DNA of 64,000 nucleotides from Cristatella mucedo (lineage: Eukaryota; Bryozoa; Phylactolaemata; Cristatellidae), in NCBI GenBank assembly GCA_009760855.2, contig WPIO01000005.1, positions 1,668,501 through 1,732,500 on the forward strand, read 5' to 3'. Position 1 is the first letter of the stretch, and each line of letters begins with the position of its first letter. Under the pieces are notes generated by a model. That model was not told the origin of the DNA, ran no database searches, and saw only the letters and a list, made by a program, of their open reading frames with translations. Shown in pieces: positions 44,951-56,787 of the stretch. The translations under genes and the position numbers were made by a program.

Positions 44951-45529
44951 GACATGGGTCGACGCCGTCCTTACATGTGGCGGCTTTCGACTACAGATGC
45001 ACTATTAATGCTGCATGCGAACATCAATGCAGATGAGCGTCCAATGCTTCAGCTGCCTCTCAAACTGCGACTGGACGCCTTGGAAGTCGCTTCGACTTCA
45101 AGGCAAGTGATATCAAATGGAAAAACAAAATACGGGATGGCCTCTGTAGAGCCAGGACAGAGGAGCGTTGTGTGATGAGATGCCTTTCGAGCCAATATAA
45201 TCGCCAGCACGTTGGTTGCTGCACACTGTCGGTCAACTAGCTGTAGGTAAAGTCCTGTGAACACTTTGGGGGCATATGGCTTCGCACCAGAAGACACGGC
45301 AGATGAGAGATAGATGGTATAGGACATTGCACTGCGGTTTTAATGCCGAAACTGTAGATAGATGCCTGGTGACCTTGAGCTGGGCACTCTTGAGCTAGCA
45401 GCTTGCTGGGCTGCCGTATGAGAGTTCAAATAGGCAACCGAAAGAACGCTGTACATAGTACATGTATCGCGATCTGCCCCGGACGTTGTAAGCCTATAAG
45501 AGTTTTGAATAAATATAATTTATAATATA

Positions 45530-45590
45530 ATTCATTTCTATATATCCCCCAAGAGAATTTAATCTCTATTCAGGCGCTTCACATATGAAA
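45530..45590 (-). repeat. SINE2-type tail fragment
   Basis: CCAAGAGAATTTAATCTCTA TTCAGGCGCTTCACATATG is the reverse of the SINE2/LINE A-type hairpin with the CTGAATAG variant typical of SINE2. The tRNA-like head is absent. Confidence 0.6.
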
Positions 45591-45670
45591 AGCCTGGAGT
45601 TTGGAAAGGGCGACGTCCGTCAAAAACCTACAGCCTGACTTTTCCATTAAATAAATAAATACTATCTGAC

Positions 45671-45828
45671 TAAACAGCCTCTTTTTGTATAGCGACAGAA
45701 GAGCCTTAACGGCTATCACCGCCGCTTGCAGTGGCGATAAAGGATCGCCCACCACAGGAATCGAACCCACGACATCGGTGCCGAGGTCATGAAAGAAACC
45801 GCCGTAGCTAGCGTGCCATCACGGCTCA
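45671..45828 (-). repeat. SINE1 copy
   Basis: Complete minus-strand copy: tail (AACAGCCTCTTTTTGTATAG), ATCACCGCCGCTTGCAGTGG body, GGAATCGAACCCACGACATC (B box), then the A-box arm GCTAGCGTGCCATCACGGCTC. Confidence 0.85.
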
Positions 45829-46563
45829 CCAATGCAACCCTGGTCAATTTGGGGTACTATTACGCAGCATTGCATTCTGGCCGTGTTAAATAGCAAGCAA
45901 AACAAGTGCTGCTAGAAAAAATGTTTGCTCGAGCAGGACTATACTATCAATCCAGGCGATCGGCTTGCAAGGAGAAATAAAAGTAGTAATCCCTGCTCTG
46001 TTTCCCGGTTAGCTGCCCTAGGCACACTCAGATTAGTGCTTACCCCTGTGTATGCCCCTGCTTAGTTTTAAGGCTGTTCATATTGGCATGTACCTTTGAC
46101 TTCACCTTTGACTTCACAAAACTGGTATGACTAAGGGACTGCTACCTGATCAAGTTTGCCACAGTAATTTAATATTATGCATATCCACATATAACTCCGA
46201 AAAGCTACAAGGAACAAGTGGATGTTCATCTGGAGAGTTTTCTATTAAGCACTTAATGCCTAAGCGGATGTCGATGGGCATACGGCACCACATTCAAAGC
46301 CCAAGAGGCTTTCAGTACTCAGTTCATAGCCAGCAGCTTCCATATCTTGCACTGAAAAAAACTAAAACGCATTGCTGAATCACATGGACAGCCACAAAAT
46401 TTAAGTAGCAAAGAAATAGTTGAGGCTGCTGGAAAAGTACAACAGAAAGACATTTGCATTATATCTTGAGAAAACATTTTAAAGAATTTTCCATGCATAG
46501 AAAAGGGAGCATCTTTTGGTCAGCTGGTTCGCATTCACGGTGTCAGCATGCATAACCGTAAGT
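45829..46563. other. No gene recognised
   Basis: Sequence between two oppositely oriented SINE1 copies; no supported exon. Confidence 0.3.
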
Positions 46564-46725
46564 CGTAATGGCCCCACTAGGTAAGGCGGTTGCTTTTCAC
46601 GACCTCGGCACCGATGTCGTGGGTTCGAATCCCGTGGTGGGCGATCCATTATCGCCACTGCAAGCGGTGGTGATAGCCTTTAAGGCTCTTCTGTCGCTAT
46701 ACAAAAAGAGGCTGTTAAATCAGCT
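46564..46725 (+). repeat. SINE1 copy
   Basis: Plus-strand copy with ATGGCCCCACTAGGTAAGGC (A-box region), GGGTTCGAATCCC (B box), GGTGGGCGATCC body, and tail CTGTCGCTATACAAAAAGAG GCTGTTAAATCAGC. Confidence 0.88.
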
Positions 46726-46794
46726 AGTATTTATTTATGTATTTAACCTACACAGGATAATCCACCAGGACGGCGAAAATGCCGTGATGAGCTG

Positions 46795-47215
46795 ATGAGC
46801 TTGCAGCTTCTTTTTAGGTGTCATCAAGTCAGCGGTTGTCGCGACATCTGTCGGAAGTGAGTTCGGGGCTCCAGAAGCATTTACCTGCAGACTGAAGGTA
46901 CTGTCGCCAAAGGATTTGAGGCTGGTTAGAGGCTGCAAGCTGAACAGCTTGAGTAAGAAGAGAAGTTGGATTGATTGCAAGTCTGTTTAGCAATAGTATG
47001 GTCAGCTAGCCGGTGCAAAAGATTGGAGGGACCTAAAAGTGAATGACAGCACATTGAGGTCGATAGGCTACTTGATGGGGAGCCACTTCAGGTCGCAATA
47101 ACAAGCAAGGTATCATGCTTAGACAGCCACGCAAAAGAACACAAGATAATCAGGGTCATTGGTTAATAAGACCCCTGTTTCGTAGCATGCACTGAATCAT
47201 GCACAGATGCTACAA
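46795..47215 (-). repeat. LINE A relic without tail
   Basis: Minus-strand family A 3' UTR and ORF end: GCTTCTTTTTAGGTGTCATC AAGTCAGCGG, AAGGATTTGAGGCTGGTTAG and the GGGGAGCCACTTCAGGTCGC segment are recognisable. The hairpin is lost. Confidence 0.65.
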
Positions 47216-47285
47216 TCAGTATTTCCAGTTTCTGATTCATACTAGGTTTGTCCATATGTTTATTGTTAATCCATCTTATCCATAT

Positions 47286-47328
47286 CTTACATATGGATAT
47301 GATATATGATATCATATCCATATGTAAG
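47286..47328. repeat. Perfect hairpin, 20-bp arms, 3-base loop
   Basis: 47286-47305 and 47309-47328 are exact reverse complements (arm begins CTTACATATGGATATGATAT) with loop ATG. Repeated TCATATCCATATG words flank it. Confidence 0.9.
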
Positions 47329-47899
47329 TTGTTTTCATCGCCATCGCCTATTTAGGCAGCTTTCAGACATCCTAATACGATGTCAGTGTTAAGGCTGGCT
47401 GCATTATACAAGATTACATGATTGCATAGAGGAGTTTCGATTAGCTATCCGAGCTACATCCTCACCATTTGGTTTTACAATGGAGGTCAGACCTAAAGTT
47501 GTTGTACTAGCTACCGACCTAATATTTAAAATGGCGGTCTGCATCTGAGAGCGGCATTTCCTTTTTTATGTCAGAGCCTTTACAGTGGCTGCTAATTTCG
47601 AGTTGATATGTCCTAGTTATGTAAGGCTACTGCTTAATAATCAAGTGACGAGCTGTCCACAGGCAAGGTATCGTAGGCCGTGTGCAGGACAACATAAAAC
47701 CACGAAGCCGTATTCTCTGAAACATTGTTTGCAGAGCTTGAAGCCATAGCCTTGGTAAAAATGTCTTCAGTAAAAGGTAACCATGCATGGCTGCTTGGGG
47801 CAGGCAATTTTCAACTGTGTGGGAAAGCTGGCTTGTTTGCTGTGAAACAAGTAAAAGGTATTTACACAAGGTAAATCGATGGCTGCTGCTCTGTTAAAG
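47329..47899. other. No gene recognised
   Basis: No supported exon or known repeat between the hairpin and a LINE B copy. Confidence 0.3.
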
Positions 47900-48890
47900 T
47901 GGTCGGTAGCAGCTGCATCCAGCAGACCAGTCACCTGTGGAGTCCATCAAGGGTACATCCTCGGATCGTTGCCATTCTCAACTTCTGCCAAGCCTGCGGG
48001 GAAAAGTGATTCGGGCCTGTGGGATCGGCTATCACTTCTATGCTGATGATAGCCAGCTGCATTTATCGTTTAAATCATCAGAATCTGCTGCAGCTACTGA
48101 TGAACTGAATGCTTACCTTGCAGACATTCAATACTGGATAGTGGCTAATTTCCTTAAACTTAACGACGATAGAACCGAACTCAGCGGACTATGCAGCCTG
48201 CTGCTAGGCAAGGAGATTTTGCTCTTCTAATAGGTGGTGCTATCGTGCGACCGGCACCATTCGCTTGAAATTTAGGTGTCCTCTTTGTTAACTACTAAAT
48301 TTTGAAAGTTTTAGCTTTATTAAGCAGACTGCCTCCACAGCTTGTCAGCAGGTCTGACCCCTGTCTAAGATTAGGGAATGTCTGCCTAGGTGGCTTGCTA
48401 AAAAATTTTGCTAGCTCACTGGTTCTGTCTAGGCTGGACTACTGCAATTTCGTTTTCGCTGGGCTGCCGAAAAAAGCCATTAAACCTCTGCAGCAGGTAA
48501 AGAGTATGGCAGCAAGGCTAGTAAACAAATCCCAGAGGTTCAGCTACTTGTCTCTTTTGCTAAAGAAGCTGCGATCGCTCCCAGTTGATCAACAGATACA
48601 GAGCAATTGCTTACACTGACCCACAAGCTCAGCCGAGGCTTGATTCCTCGATACGTAGTTGAATTGCTGCACCATTCTAAGCCTCATCGTGCCTTCAGAT
48701 CCTCTATGGACAATAGATTAGCTGTTCCATTGCTTCCCCGGAAGACCGTTGGCAGCAGAAGCTTTTGCTCTGCTGGTCCTAGACTGTGGAACTCGCTTCC
48801 CCAATTCTTAATCAACGACATTAACTCTCTGTTGTCCTGCCTTTTTTATATTACTTCTCCTGTCCTGAATTGCTTCGCCGGTCCTAGACC
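47900..48890 (+). pseudogene. LINE B reverse-transcriptase fragment
   Basis: Most extended family B copy. It shows GVHQGYILGS (the GVPQGSILGP block), GYHFYADDSQLHLSF (catalytic YADD), FLKLNDDRTE, LSRLDYCNFVFAGLPKKAIK, then LVNKSQ and HRAFRSSMDNRLAVPLLPRK, SAGPRLWNSLPQFL. The order matches the second half of an L2/CR1-like reverse transcriptase. Frame changes (near 47975, 48230 and 48610) disable it. The 3' UTR and terminus are absent. Confidence 0.85.
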
Positions 48891-49458
48891 TTAGTGGTAT
48901 TACTTCGCATGCTCCTTGAGAGGGGGTGAGAACTTGTGAGGGTGAGAAGCCGCTAGATCAATCGTATCCAGGTTTCTACATCGTTCCCAAGCCAAGCTGC
49001 ACTAACCTTTGAGCATTTCCTTCAATGTTACCCCTTTCTTTAAATTGATCGTTGCACTGATTTACTACGACCAATGCACTATCTCTGGCAGCTGGCAACA
49101 AGGCAGCCAGTCCAGCTGCTCTATCCTGCACCTGCACAGGCTGCCAGGGAGCTGCCAAGGGGCTGCCAAGGGCAAAGGTTTGCAGGCTGATTTCTCTATA
49201 ATGGCCACAGAACGGCTAAGGTTAAGTTTCACTTTTCAATCATGCACTCGGCGGCTTTTAAGGCTTTCTCATAGTCTGGGGCACTGTAAATGTTACTTAT
49301 AGTATGTCACTACGAGCACAACTATTTCTTGTTATCCATGAATAAGAAGGCAAGTCGGATTGATGTGCATTCTGGACCTTTTGGCCAACAACAAAAATCC
49401 ATATCCGTTATTATTGGTTGGAATAAGAAATTCTACTCTGCCCTGTATGTCTTTAATT
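48891..49458. other. No gene recognised
   Basis: CAGGCTGCCAAGGGGCTGCC-type local duplication near 49138-49172; no supported exon. Confidence 0.3.
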
Positions 49459-49522
<64 letters not shown>

Positions 49523-49725
49523 TCACTCACTGACTCTCCTTCTACCTGGTCTCTCTATCTCTTCCTTTCCTTGTCTCTCTTTATCTCTCCCTCTCTTTTC
49601 ACTCCATCTCTCACTTTGTCCCTCGTCTGTCTCCCTTTGCTCTGCTTGTCTTTCCTTTCTCTCTGTCTCATCTCTCTTACTCATGCTACCTATTTGTCTG
49701 TGTCTCTTTCTTTCCCTAACTCTCT

Positions 49726-49779
<54 letters not shown>

Positions 49780-49790
49780 CGCTCTCTGTG
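49459..49790. repeat. (CT)n microsatellite cluster
   Basis: Pure CT runs at about 49461-49517 and 49727-49783, joined by CT-rich imperfect sequence. Confidence 0.95.
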
Positions 49791-51933
49791 ACTCTGTGAC
49801 TGTTTGTCTATGTCTGTCTTTTCATCTGTGACTCCTCTATTAAATCTCTATTGCTGGCTCCCACCTCATTTTTTCATGTTTAATGCATGGCAACTTGCAC
49901 ACTGACTCATTTAGGTATGCCCATATTCTCTTTCGAAGCAAAATTTCTAATCTCTCTTTGTGATGAAGTGTTCCACGCCTGTGTGGCATGCAATCTGATT
50001 TTGCTCTGCTACCACCAGCAACTTAGATCCAAACAGATCACTTTCCATATCCAAATGCCACTCGTATGTCTCTCCCTCATTCCTCTCCCCGGGACGATGG
50101 CTGTTGTAGATAATGCGGAGAAATCGACTGAGCAGCTACACAGTAGCAGTCTCTCCTTCTCCTTCTCTGGGCTCACTCCTAAGCCACTTCAGCTGCAGGT
50201 GCTGCGACCTGGTGACTTACTGCTGACAGCTAGGAAACAAGAGCCTACTAGCTGCCCTAGTAAGCTGCTGCTAATAAATAAATGTAATGAAGGTAACTAG
50301 GCCTCACTGAGAAACCATCTTCGGTCGTAACGAGCCCTGCTGTCGACTGTAACCGATGTGTAGCTGCTGGCTGGGCACGTATGCCCAGAGGCTGCCGCTG
50401 AGGGACGAGTTGCTGAGACTCGGAAGCTTCGGATCTGCTTCGAGGCTCGAGGCCCGAGCAAGGAAGCTGTTCCACCAGCAGAACAAGTGAAGTGCAGCCC
50501 TGTTGCTATGGACTGGGGTTAGTTGCTCATAATCTCTCAGTGCTAACTAACGCCAGTCTCTGTCAAATAAGCCTGCTGCTGCCACCAATGCACCCTCTGC
50601 TGCTGCTGCTGCCTGCAGCTAGACATTTGTCGGTCGCATGTGTCAAAACGGCCAAGCATCCGAGCAAGCCAATAGCACGTGGCAGAGCTAATGGCACGTG
50701 ACCAAGCAGGCTGCTATAGCTGGCATACACATTTTTTTTTTATTGGCAAAGAACGTCGTGTGATAGCAGTGATAGATAGTATGCTCCGTCGTGGCTTCGA
50801 GCTCACTTGAAAGTTACCTCGGTGTGAAAGTCCTTCGCATGCAATGAGGAACGGAGGGCAAGCAGATGAACGGAGCCCGGTTGTCATCCCTGGCAGCAGC
50901 TCGGGCAGCAGCTCGAGAGAGTCCAGTCCAGTCTGTCTGTCCTGGTCTAGTCTGCGAGGACTCAGATCTCAGCTGCGGACTTGCTCAGCTGAACGGCACC
51001 GAAATGATTGGAACCTTAGCGAATGACGAGTTTCATCACGAATACACCTCGGCCCTTCTTACCGTGCACGTCTAACAAAGTGAGCTGGAAGCAGCAGCAG
51101 CTGCTGCTGCTTCCTGCTTGCTGCTAATTGCTGCTGGTTTCAGCAGCTTCCTACTGCTTAGTGTTGCTTGCAGCTGCTTGCTGCCATCGTTGTCTCTGCA
51201 TGTGATCCTCCAGCTTCTGAATGGTTTCTCCATTGCCTGTTCGGGCTGTAGTTGAGCAGGAGCTTTGGTTCTCCATTTCCTGTCCCACACTCGCCCTCTC
51301 ACTCCGGGAAGCATCTGCTTGCAATACCGTGCCGACGATACTAATGCTGCTGAGGTCACGGTGTCGGCTTCTTTCTGTTTGCCTCAAATTCGGCCTGTCA
51401 CATTGGCTGCGCCCGGTGGCATCTCAGATCTCATTGTAAACACAGTCTGGCTTTCGATAGGCCGAAGCAGCCCCTGGCATGCATGCATGCAGGCAGGCAC
51501 ATGTGCTCCACTGAGCTACTGCCACTGCATGAGCCCCGAGCTCCTAGGAAGCAGTTGCAATCAGACAAAGAGGTCATGGTGCCCCTTACCGGCCTGCCAG
51601 GAAGCTGCCCAGAGGCTGCCGGCAGTCTAGCAATTACACGTGAGCTCCCGGGAGCCATCTGAGGCAGCCAGCTGCTGCTGCTGCTCCTCTGCCTCCCTCC
51701 CTCTCTTTCTCTCTCAAACTCAAGAAGCCCCGGCTTCAGCCTGAGGAGAACCACATCATGCGGCTGTCGACAGCAGGCTGGAGCAATATGGCACAGGTGA
51801 GTGGTGGAGTTGTGCGTGTGCCTGAGTTGCTGCACGCGTTGCTTCCATGTCCCCCCATAGCTCTCCTGCAGATTGGCTTCGTACTGCCAGGCAACCTAGT
51901 GTCGAACTCTGGTCATCTCTCCGCTCTTGCTGT

Positions 51934-51965
<32 letters not shown>

Positions 51966-52817
51966 CCTCCCTCCCTCTCTGCTCTCTCTATCTCTCTCTA
52001 TCTCTGTCTCGGTCTCTCTCTATCTCTGTCCTATTCCTCTCACTCGCGAAATTAGTGGTAGTGCTCCTAATTGCTCTCGGTCCCTGCTCAGCATTTCTCA
52101 TTTGAGGACATTCATTCCAATTACTTTGGTCTCTGGCAGCGTTTTAAAAGTACATCAACTCGTGCATTAACATGTGCTGTTGATAAGTGGGTATATTATG
52201 CACTGATAGGAGCAAACTCAATACTTGTTAATTATTGGCTCGCTATGGGGAACTTTCAAAACCGCTATCGTAACACGATCGATGCTAGTTTCACTCAGAC
52301 GGCATGCATAGTGCTTACTGTTAGGCCTGCTTGGATGCTAAAAGGCAAAGATTGCTGCACTTTCACAATGCTATGGTACCTCTACACACAGTAATTTTTA
52401 ACACGGTAGAGCAAACTAGGTCACACATTTGCTTCTGCTAATGTCTTATTGATATTATTTATATTACCGGTAGAATTTTAGAGCCACTCTCACAATTCGC
52501 TAGTACAGTACAGTGAGACGAGTTGGTGCTCTTAAGATCTTTGGATAAATTGTAGCTGTACCAGACCAGCACTCAGCAGTTTGATCTTATGGAGGACCAA
52601 CAGAATGGTAATTCCGATAACCTAGTGCATGAATGCTGGGTTCCTGCATTGTCGGTAGCACGTCCAGGTATAGCATGTTTGTGCTCAATAGGTAAGGACT
52701 CCATAAGATCAGAGCTGTAAGAGTATGCCCCACATGCTGCTGGCGATAATGCATTTCTAATTGACTACAGAGCAGCTGGAATCCAGCATGCTGGTTCAAG
52801 GTGACCGTAACTAGGCT
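49791..52817. other. CTG/CAG-rich region without a recognised gene
   Basis: GCTGCTGCTG and GCAGCAGCAG words recur (50570-50620, 51090-51190, 51670-51690), and CT-rich sequence lies at 51936-52025. Many frames are short and cross both strands; none shows a domain or consistent splice sites. Confidence 0.35.
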
Positions 52818-52960
52818 TTGCCGAGGTGGTTTGGCCCACTGATTAAGGTACTCGCCCTGACCAAGGTCTGGCCGATGTCGTGGGCTCGAGCTCCGAGGCA
52901 TATGTAAAGCGCCTGAATAGAGATTAAGTTCTCTTTGGGTGCTATACAAAGGAATTATAT
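52818..52960 (+). repeat. SINE2 copy
   Basis: tRNA-like head (TTTGGCCCACTGATTAAGGT A-box arm, TCGTGGGCTCGAGCTCC B-box arm) followed by GCATATGTAAAGCGCCTGAA TAGAGATTAAGTTCTC and GGGTGCTATACAAA, which is the LINE A 3' hairpin. Best-preserved SINE2 here. Confidence 0.85.
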
Positions 52961-53994
52961 TTCGTGAGTGGTTCAGAGATACCATAGGACAAAAGTGCCT
53001 CGGGTAGTTGACCACATTTCACCGACTCACCGACCCTCATAGAATCACGAGGAAGATCGAATCGATCATGCATATAACCGGTCGTTGGACTGAGTGGAGG
53101 AGCAATCTATCTGCGATAGACCAATAAGCCACGAGCAGTCAATGGCTGCATTTCCTGTCAAGTTGCTCCAGCTTTGAAATGTAAGCTTAAAAAGTGCCAG
53201 GACTCTGGAGGCCCACAGGCTGGCAATAGAGTGGTCTTTATTTAACTGGCAGTCTCTCTGATCAATAGTCCGTTGAAATAGGTGGTAGCTGATAATCGAC
53301 ATTGAAGCCATATGGAAATGCTCTTCGTCATCACCATCATCGAGGTGTGCTCACCCGGGTGCACTTACGATGAGCCGGTATTTGAAAGCCTTGCTTTGAG
53401 GGCCCAGCCTTGCCAGATTGCAGCGCTTGCCTAGTTGGCAAAGTCACCAGGGGCACTAACTGTATTGCGATGCTTGCCCTTTGGAGTTCGTAGTGCTGAC
53501 ATGGGCAAATGTTTGACCAGAGCCAGAGCAGAGCATCAGCAGCAGTGCATGCCTTCTAGTGGTCTGTTTCTGCTTCTGCTGCTTCTGCTACTGCTGCTTC
53601 TGCTGCTGTGATTTGTAGTCATGCCTGTGCCAAATGCTAATCGTCCTGTTGCCCCTTAAAGCCTCACAGCACCTAAGCATGCGGGTTGGCCAGAATGCAG
53701 CAATCTGCAGCAGCGTAGGTGCAGCAATCGATGCTCCGGCTCCAGCAGGGTGGAGGTCCGAGGCTGAAGCAGCAGCAGCTACCAGCACAGGTTCATGATC
53801 ATACAAGCGCAGCCTCTCTGCACCGGCTTCTAATGAGCGAATCATACTTGTCCTGCTGCCTGCTGTTTATCCAAGCACAAGCACATTGCTCCTCACGTGT
53901 GTTAACATGCCTGCGAGGGAGCAGAGGCCTTCCTGTGTGCGAAGGTGTGCGGCGAGTGCATGTGTGCAATTGTTCATGCATGTATTATGTGTGA
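52961..53994. other. No gene recognised; short CTG/TTC repeat
   Basis: TCTGCTGCTTCTGCTACTGC repeat at about 53568-53611; the rest shows no supported exon. Confidence 0.3.
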
Positions 53995-54290
53995 ATGTAT
54001 GTGTCTCCGTCTGTTACTCCACAAAGCAAAACAGACTAAGCAGCAGATTTTTTATTTTGTAAAACATACTCGAAGCCTAAGCAGCGTTCGGCATGCACAT
54101 GACAGCCACTGGCTTTATCTCAGGCAACAAACAGCAAGTGTGAACCACGACTAAATCAGGAGGGCAATTGAGAAAGTGAGTAGAATATAAGTAGGGGCTC
54201 AGGCTGACTGAAAAGTATGTGCTGGAGTTGGCAGCCGGAGAGATGATGATGAGTAGGAATTTTGGAAGTGAGTCGTGCAATTTGTTTAGA
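53995..54290 (-). repeat. LINE B 3' end
   Basis: Plus strand begins TGTCTCCGTCTGTTACTCCA CAAAG, the complement of the family B terminus. The minus strand then encodes a worn KLHDSLPKFL and YLYSTHFLNCPPDL segment. Confidence 0.75.
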
Positions 54291-54291
54291 C

Positions 54292-54605
54292 ATTTTACAG
54301 ATGCTATACAGAAAGCATGACCAAATACAAGGTGATAACATCTGAAAGCAGCAGGCATAATGTAAGCCAGGACGTACATATGAAGGACGAATCACAAAGA
54401 CCCACCAAATTTTGTAATAAACAGGTGCGTTTTAAGTTACTTTTTAAATGTCCTCATTTCAGGCGACGTTGTGGCGTTGTGCAATGGTAGTGAGTTCCAG
54501 GCTTTGGGAGCATACGAACTTAAGGTGCGGTCTCCGATGGTTTTGAGCTTCGCACGAGGTTTGGCTAAACGATTTGAGTCACCGTATGTTGATCTTTGGA
54601 CTGAA
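54292..54605 (-). repeat. LINE A relic abutting LINE B
   Basis: GAAGGACGAATCACAAAGAC, TTTTTAAATGTCCTC and GAGTTCCAGGCTTTGGGAGC match the 3' UTR and ORF end of family A on the minus strand (KTIGDRTLSSYAPKAWNSLP). It directly follows the LINE B piece in the same orientation. Confidence 0.75.
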
Positions 54606-54631
54606 AGGGGCCAGCATCCCACTTTAAGTTG

Positions 54632-54800
54632 CTGAGCCGTGATGGCACACTAGGTAAGGCGGTTGCTTTCACGACCGAGGTCGTGGGTTCGATTCCTGCG
54701 GTGGGCGATCCTGTATCGCCACTGCAAGCGGCGGTGATAGCCGTAAAAGCTCTTCTGTCGCTATACAAAAAGAGGGTGTTTAATCGGCTAGGATTTTTTT
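54632..54800 (+). repeat. SINE1 copy
   Basis: GAGCCGTGATGGCACACTAG head, GTGGGTTCGATTCCTGC B box, GGTGGGCGATCC body and CTATACAAAAAGAGGGTG tail. The arm between the boxes is shortened (one CGACC..GAGGTCG instead of the usual longer palindrome). Confidence 0.88.
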
Positions 54801-55404
54801 TGTCACTCGGATGGGTCGCTGCTAACCACAGTCTCACTTTCTCTGCGTGCTGATGCATCCTGACTTAAGCTGCTATCTGACAGTTTCCAAGACCAGTGGT
54901 GACATTCTGATGCTGACTTCACCGGTCAGCCTGCCACCGATGGCAGTACAGACTTATTCAACCCAACACTAGCACTGCTAACCGGAAGGATGCGATCCTG
55001 CTACCGTTTGAGAGCCAAGCCAGCCTCCATGTGCATTGCCACCACCAGCAGATTGCTGCAGCAGACAGTTGACTGAGCCCTGACGTTACATCAGAAATCT
55101 GAGCAGATACCATCTGTAGCCTTGGGTAAATCTGAAGCTTTCAAGCTTACTAACAGTTTTTGGGGGGCAGGAGCAGGGAGAAGCGGATCTCTTTAATTGC
55201 TACTCTGACGACACATTGACTTTCCTCTCACATACTCCTGGCTACTGCCGACTTGCTGCCGTAGAAAGGACAGCAACCAAGGCAACCGTTGGATTGGCAG
55301 CCGAATCCAGTGGCTTGGCCTATTTACTTGATTTCCATGTGGTGGGCTTGGATGGACAACAGGCTCTCTTAGACGGCTGCCCCAATGTAAAATTTCTTTA
55401 TCTG
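54801..55404. other. No gene recognised
   Basis: A frame at 55216-55404 reads without stops into a SINE (GYCRLAAVERTATKATVGLA and following) but has no recognised family; low confidence as coding. Confidence 0.2.
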
Positions 55405-55530
55405 ATTCAACAGCCTCATTTATATAGCAGCAGCAGCAGCAGTAGAGCCTTAATGGCAATCACCTGCACTTGCTGTGGGCAATGCAAAGGATCGCTCACT
55501 GCACGACTCGAACCCACGACCTGGTTGATA
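55405..55530 (-). repeat. SINE1 copy, left half of an inverted pair
   Basis: Minus-strand tail (AACAGCCTCATTTATATAGC) with an AGC triplet expansion at 55425-55443, the body, and GACTCGAACCCACGACC (B box). The A-box end is missing. Confidence 0.75.
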
Positions 55531-55572
55531 TAAGGTAAGGCCTCGATAGCCCACGAAGTAAGTTGTGCTTGC

Positions 55573-55702
55573 TCATGACGACCGATGTCGTGGGTTCGAA
55601 TCCTGCAGTGGGCGATCTTGTATTGCCACCTGCAAGCAGTGGTTGTAGCCATTAATGTACTCTTCCTCTGCTTTACAAATGAGACTGTTAAATCGGCTAA
55701 TA
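55573..55702 (+). repeat. SINE1 copy, right half of an inverted pair
   Basis: ATGACGACCGATGTCGTGGG, TTCGAATCCTGC (B box), GTGGGCGATCTTG body and a tail with GAGACTGTTAAATCGGC. Its A-box end is also missing, facing the partner's head across about 40 bases. Confidence 0.75.
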
Positions 55703-55917
55703 ATTACTTTATAAGCTTTGAGGTAAGCTATTGCCATTGCCAGGTTTGGAACCGGCTAGTGAAAGATTGCAGGTTAGTTTCAGTCAAGATGTCTCGATTA
55801 TTGTGAGCCAAATGGAATTTAGGTAGGTGGCTAGAAAACTTTAATGAGACATGTATGCTCTACTTGTAATCAGGGGAGTAAATATAAACCGAAATGCTGC
55901 ACCTTAGCCAGTTGGTC

Positions 55918-55976
<59 letters not shown>

Positions 55977-56787
55977 CAGTCTCATTCTGTTAGGTTTATT
56001 CAACGGTATTAAGAGGTTAGCAGGAATGCTTCACCGCTGTCATGTTTTGTCAACAGCCACAGTGTGCCATTTAGTGGAGATCATGACTGTGTTTAGACTT
56101 GGGCTATTCACACAAGCTATCATGGCCATTCATTCACTGCTCAAATTAGAATTAATGGCATCAGCCTCATCATTCGAGGGCATTTTTCTCATTTGCATCA
56201 GCTTTGTTCCGTAATGAAGACAGGGGTAGGCTATTCTTAACAATCTTTGCCTCAAAGCACTCTTTTGCTTTTACCTTATCTCCAGTAGCACTGCCAGTTC
56301 AGTTGCCCCACCAGCAGCAGCTGATGCTACTGCTGCAGATTATTGAGCAAGTACAGGACTTACTAGGTCTCTCCATTACGGCCGAAATTGCAGCTAGCAA
56401 AGCCGATTCGTCGGCAGCTCTCGCTTGTAATCACAGATTCCTCTGAGGAATGATGCTGCTCGCTAGAGGCACGCTGGTGCATTCTAGAACTCCCTCATCG
56501 CCGAGCTGAGCAGCGACAGCTCAGTAGCGTGATCACTTTCGTATAGGTCAGGTTTCCAGCACTGCCCTCTGCCCTCTGCTACTAAGCCTCGGACGGCTGA
56601 GCTTCAGCAGCTTCTTGCCAAAGCCGATAAGCCGAACAGAGACAACGGTACGGTCACCGTAGCCGCTGTCTTTTCTTTGCCTCAGCATATAAACAATTAC
56701 AATACTGATAACTGATTACTAATACTGATAACTGATAGGACTTAAAGCAGTGCAGTCCTACTCTACCATGTCTTGATTGGTGTAATA
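55703..56787. other. (GA)n tract and unassigned sequence
   Basis: Pure (GA)n at 55919-55975. A frame at 56204-56446 with a Leu/Gln-rich helix-like stretch (QQQLMLLLQIIEQVQDLLGL) ends in a stop, but no family or splice partner was found. Confidence 0.35.

Noticed and set aside
55216-55533. 105-codon frame that might be an exon
   Set aside because: It reads into a SINE1 copy and has no recognised homology or splice structure.
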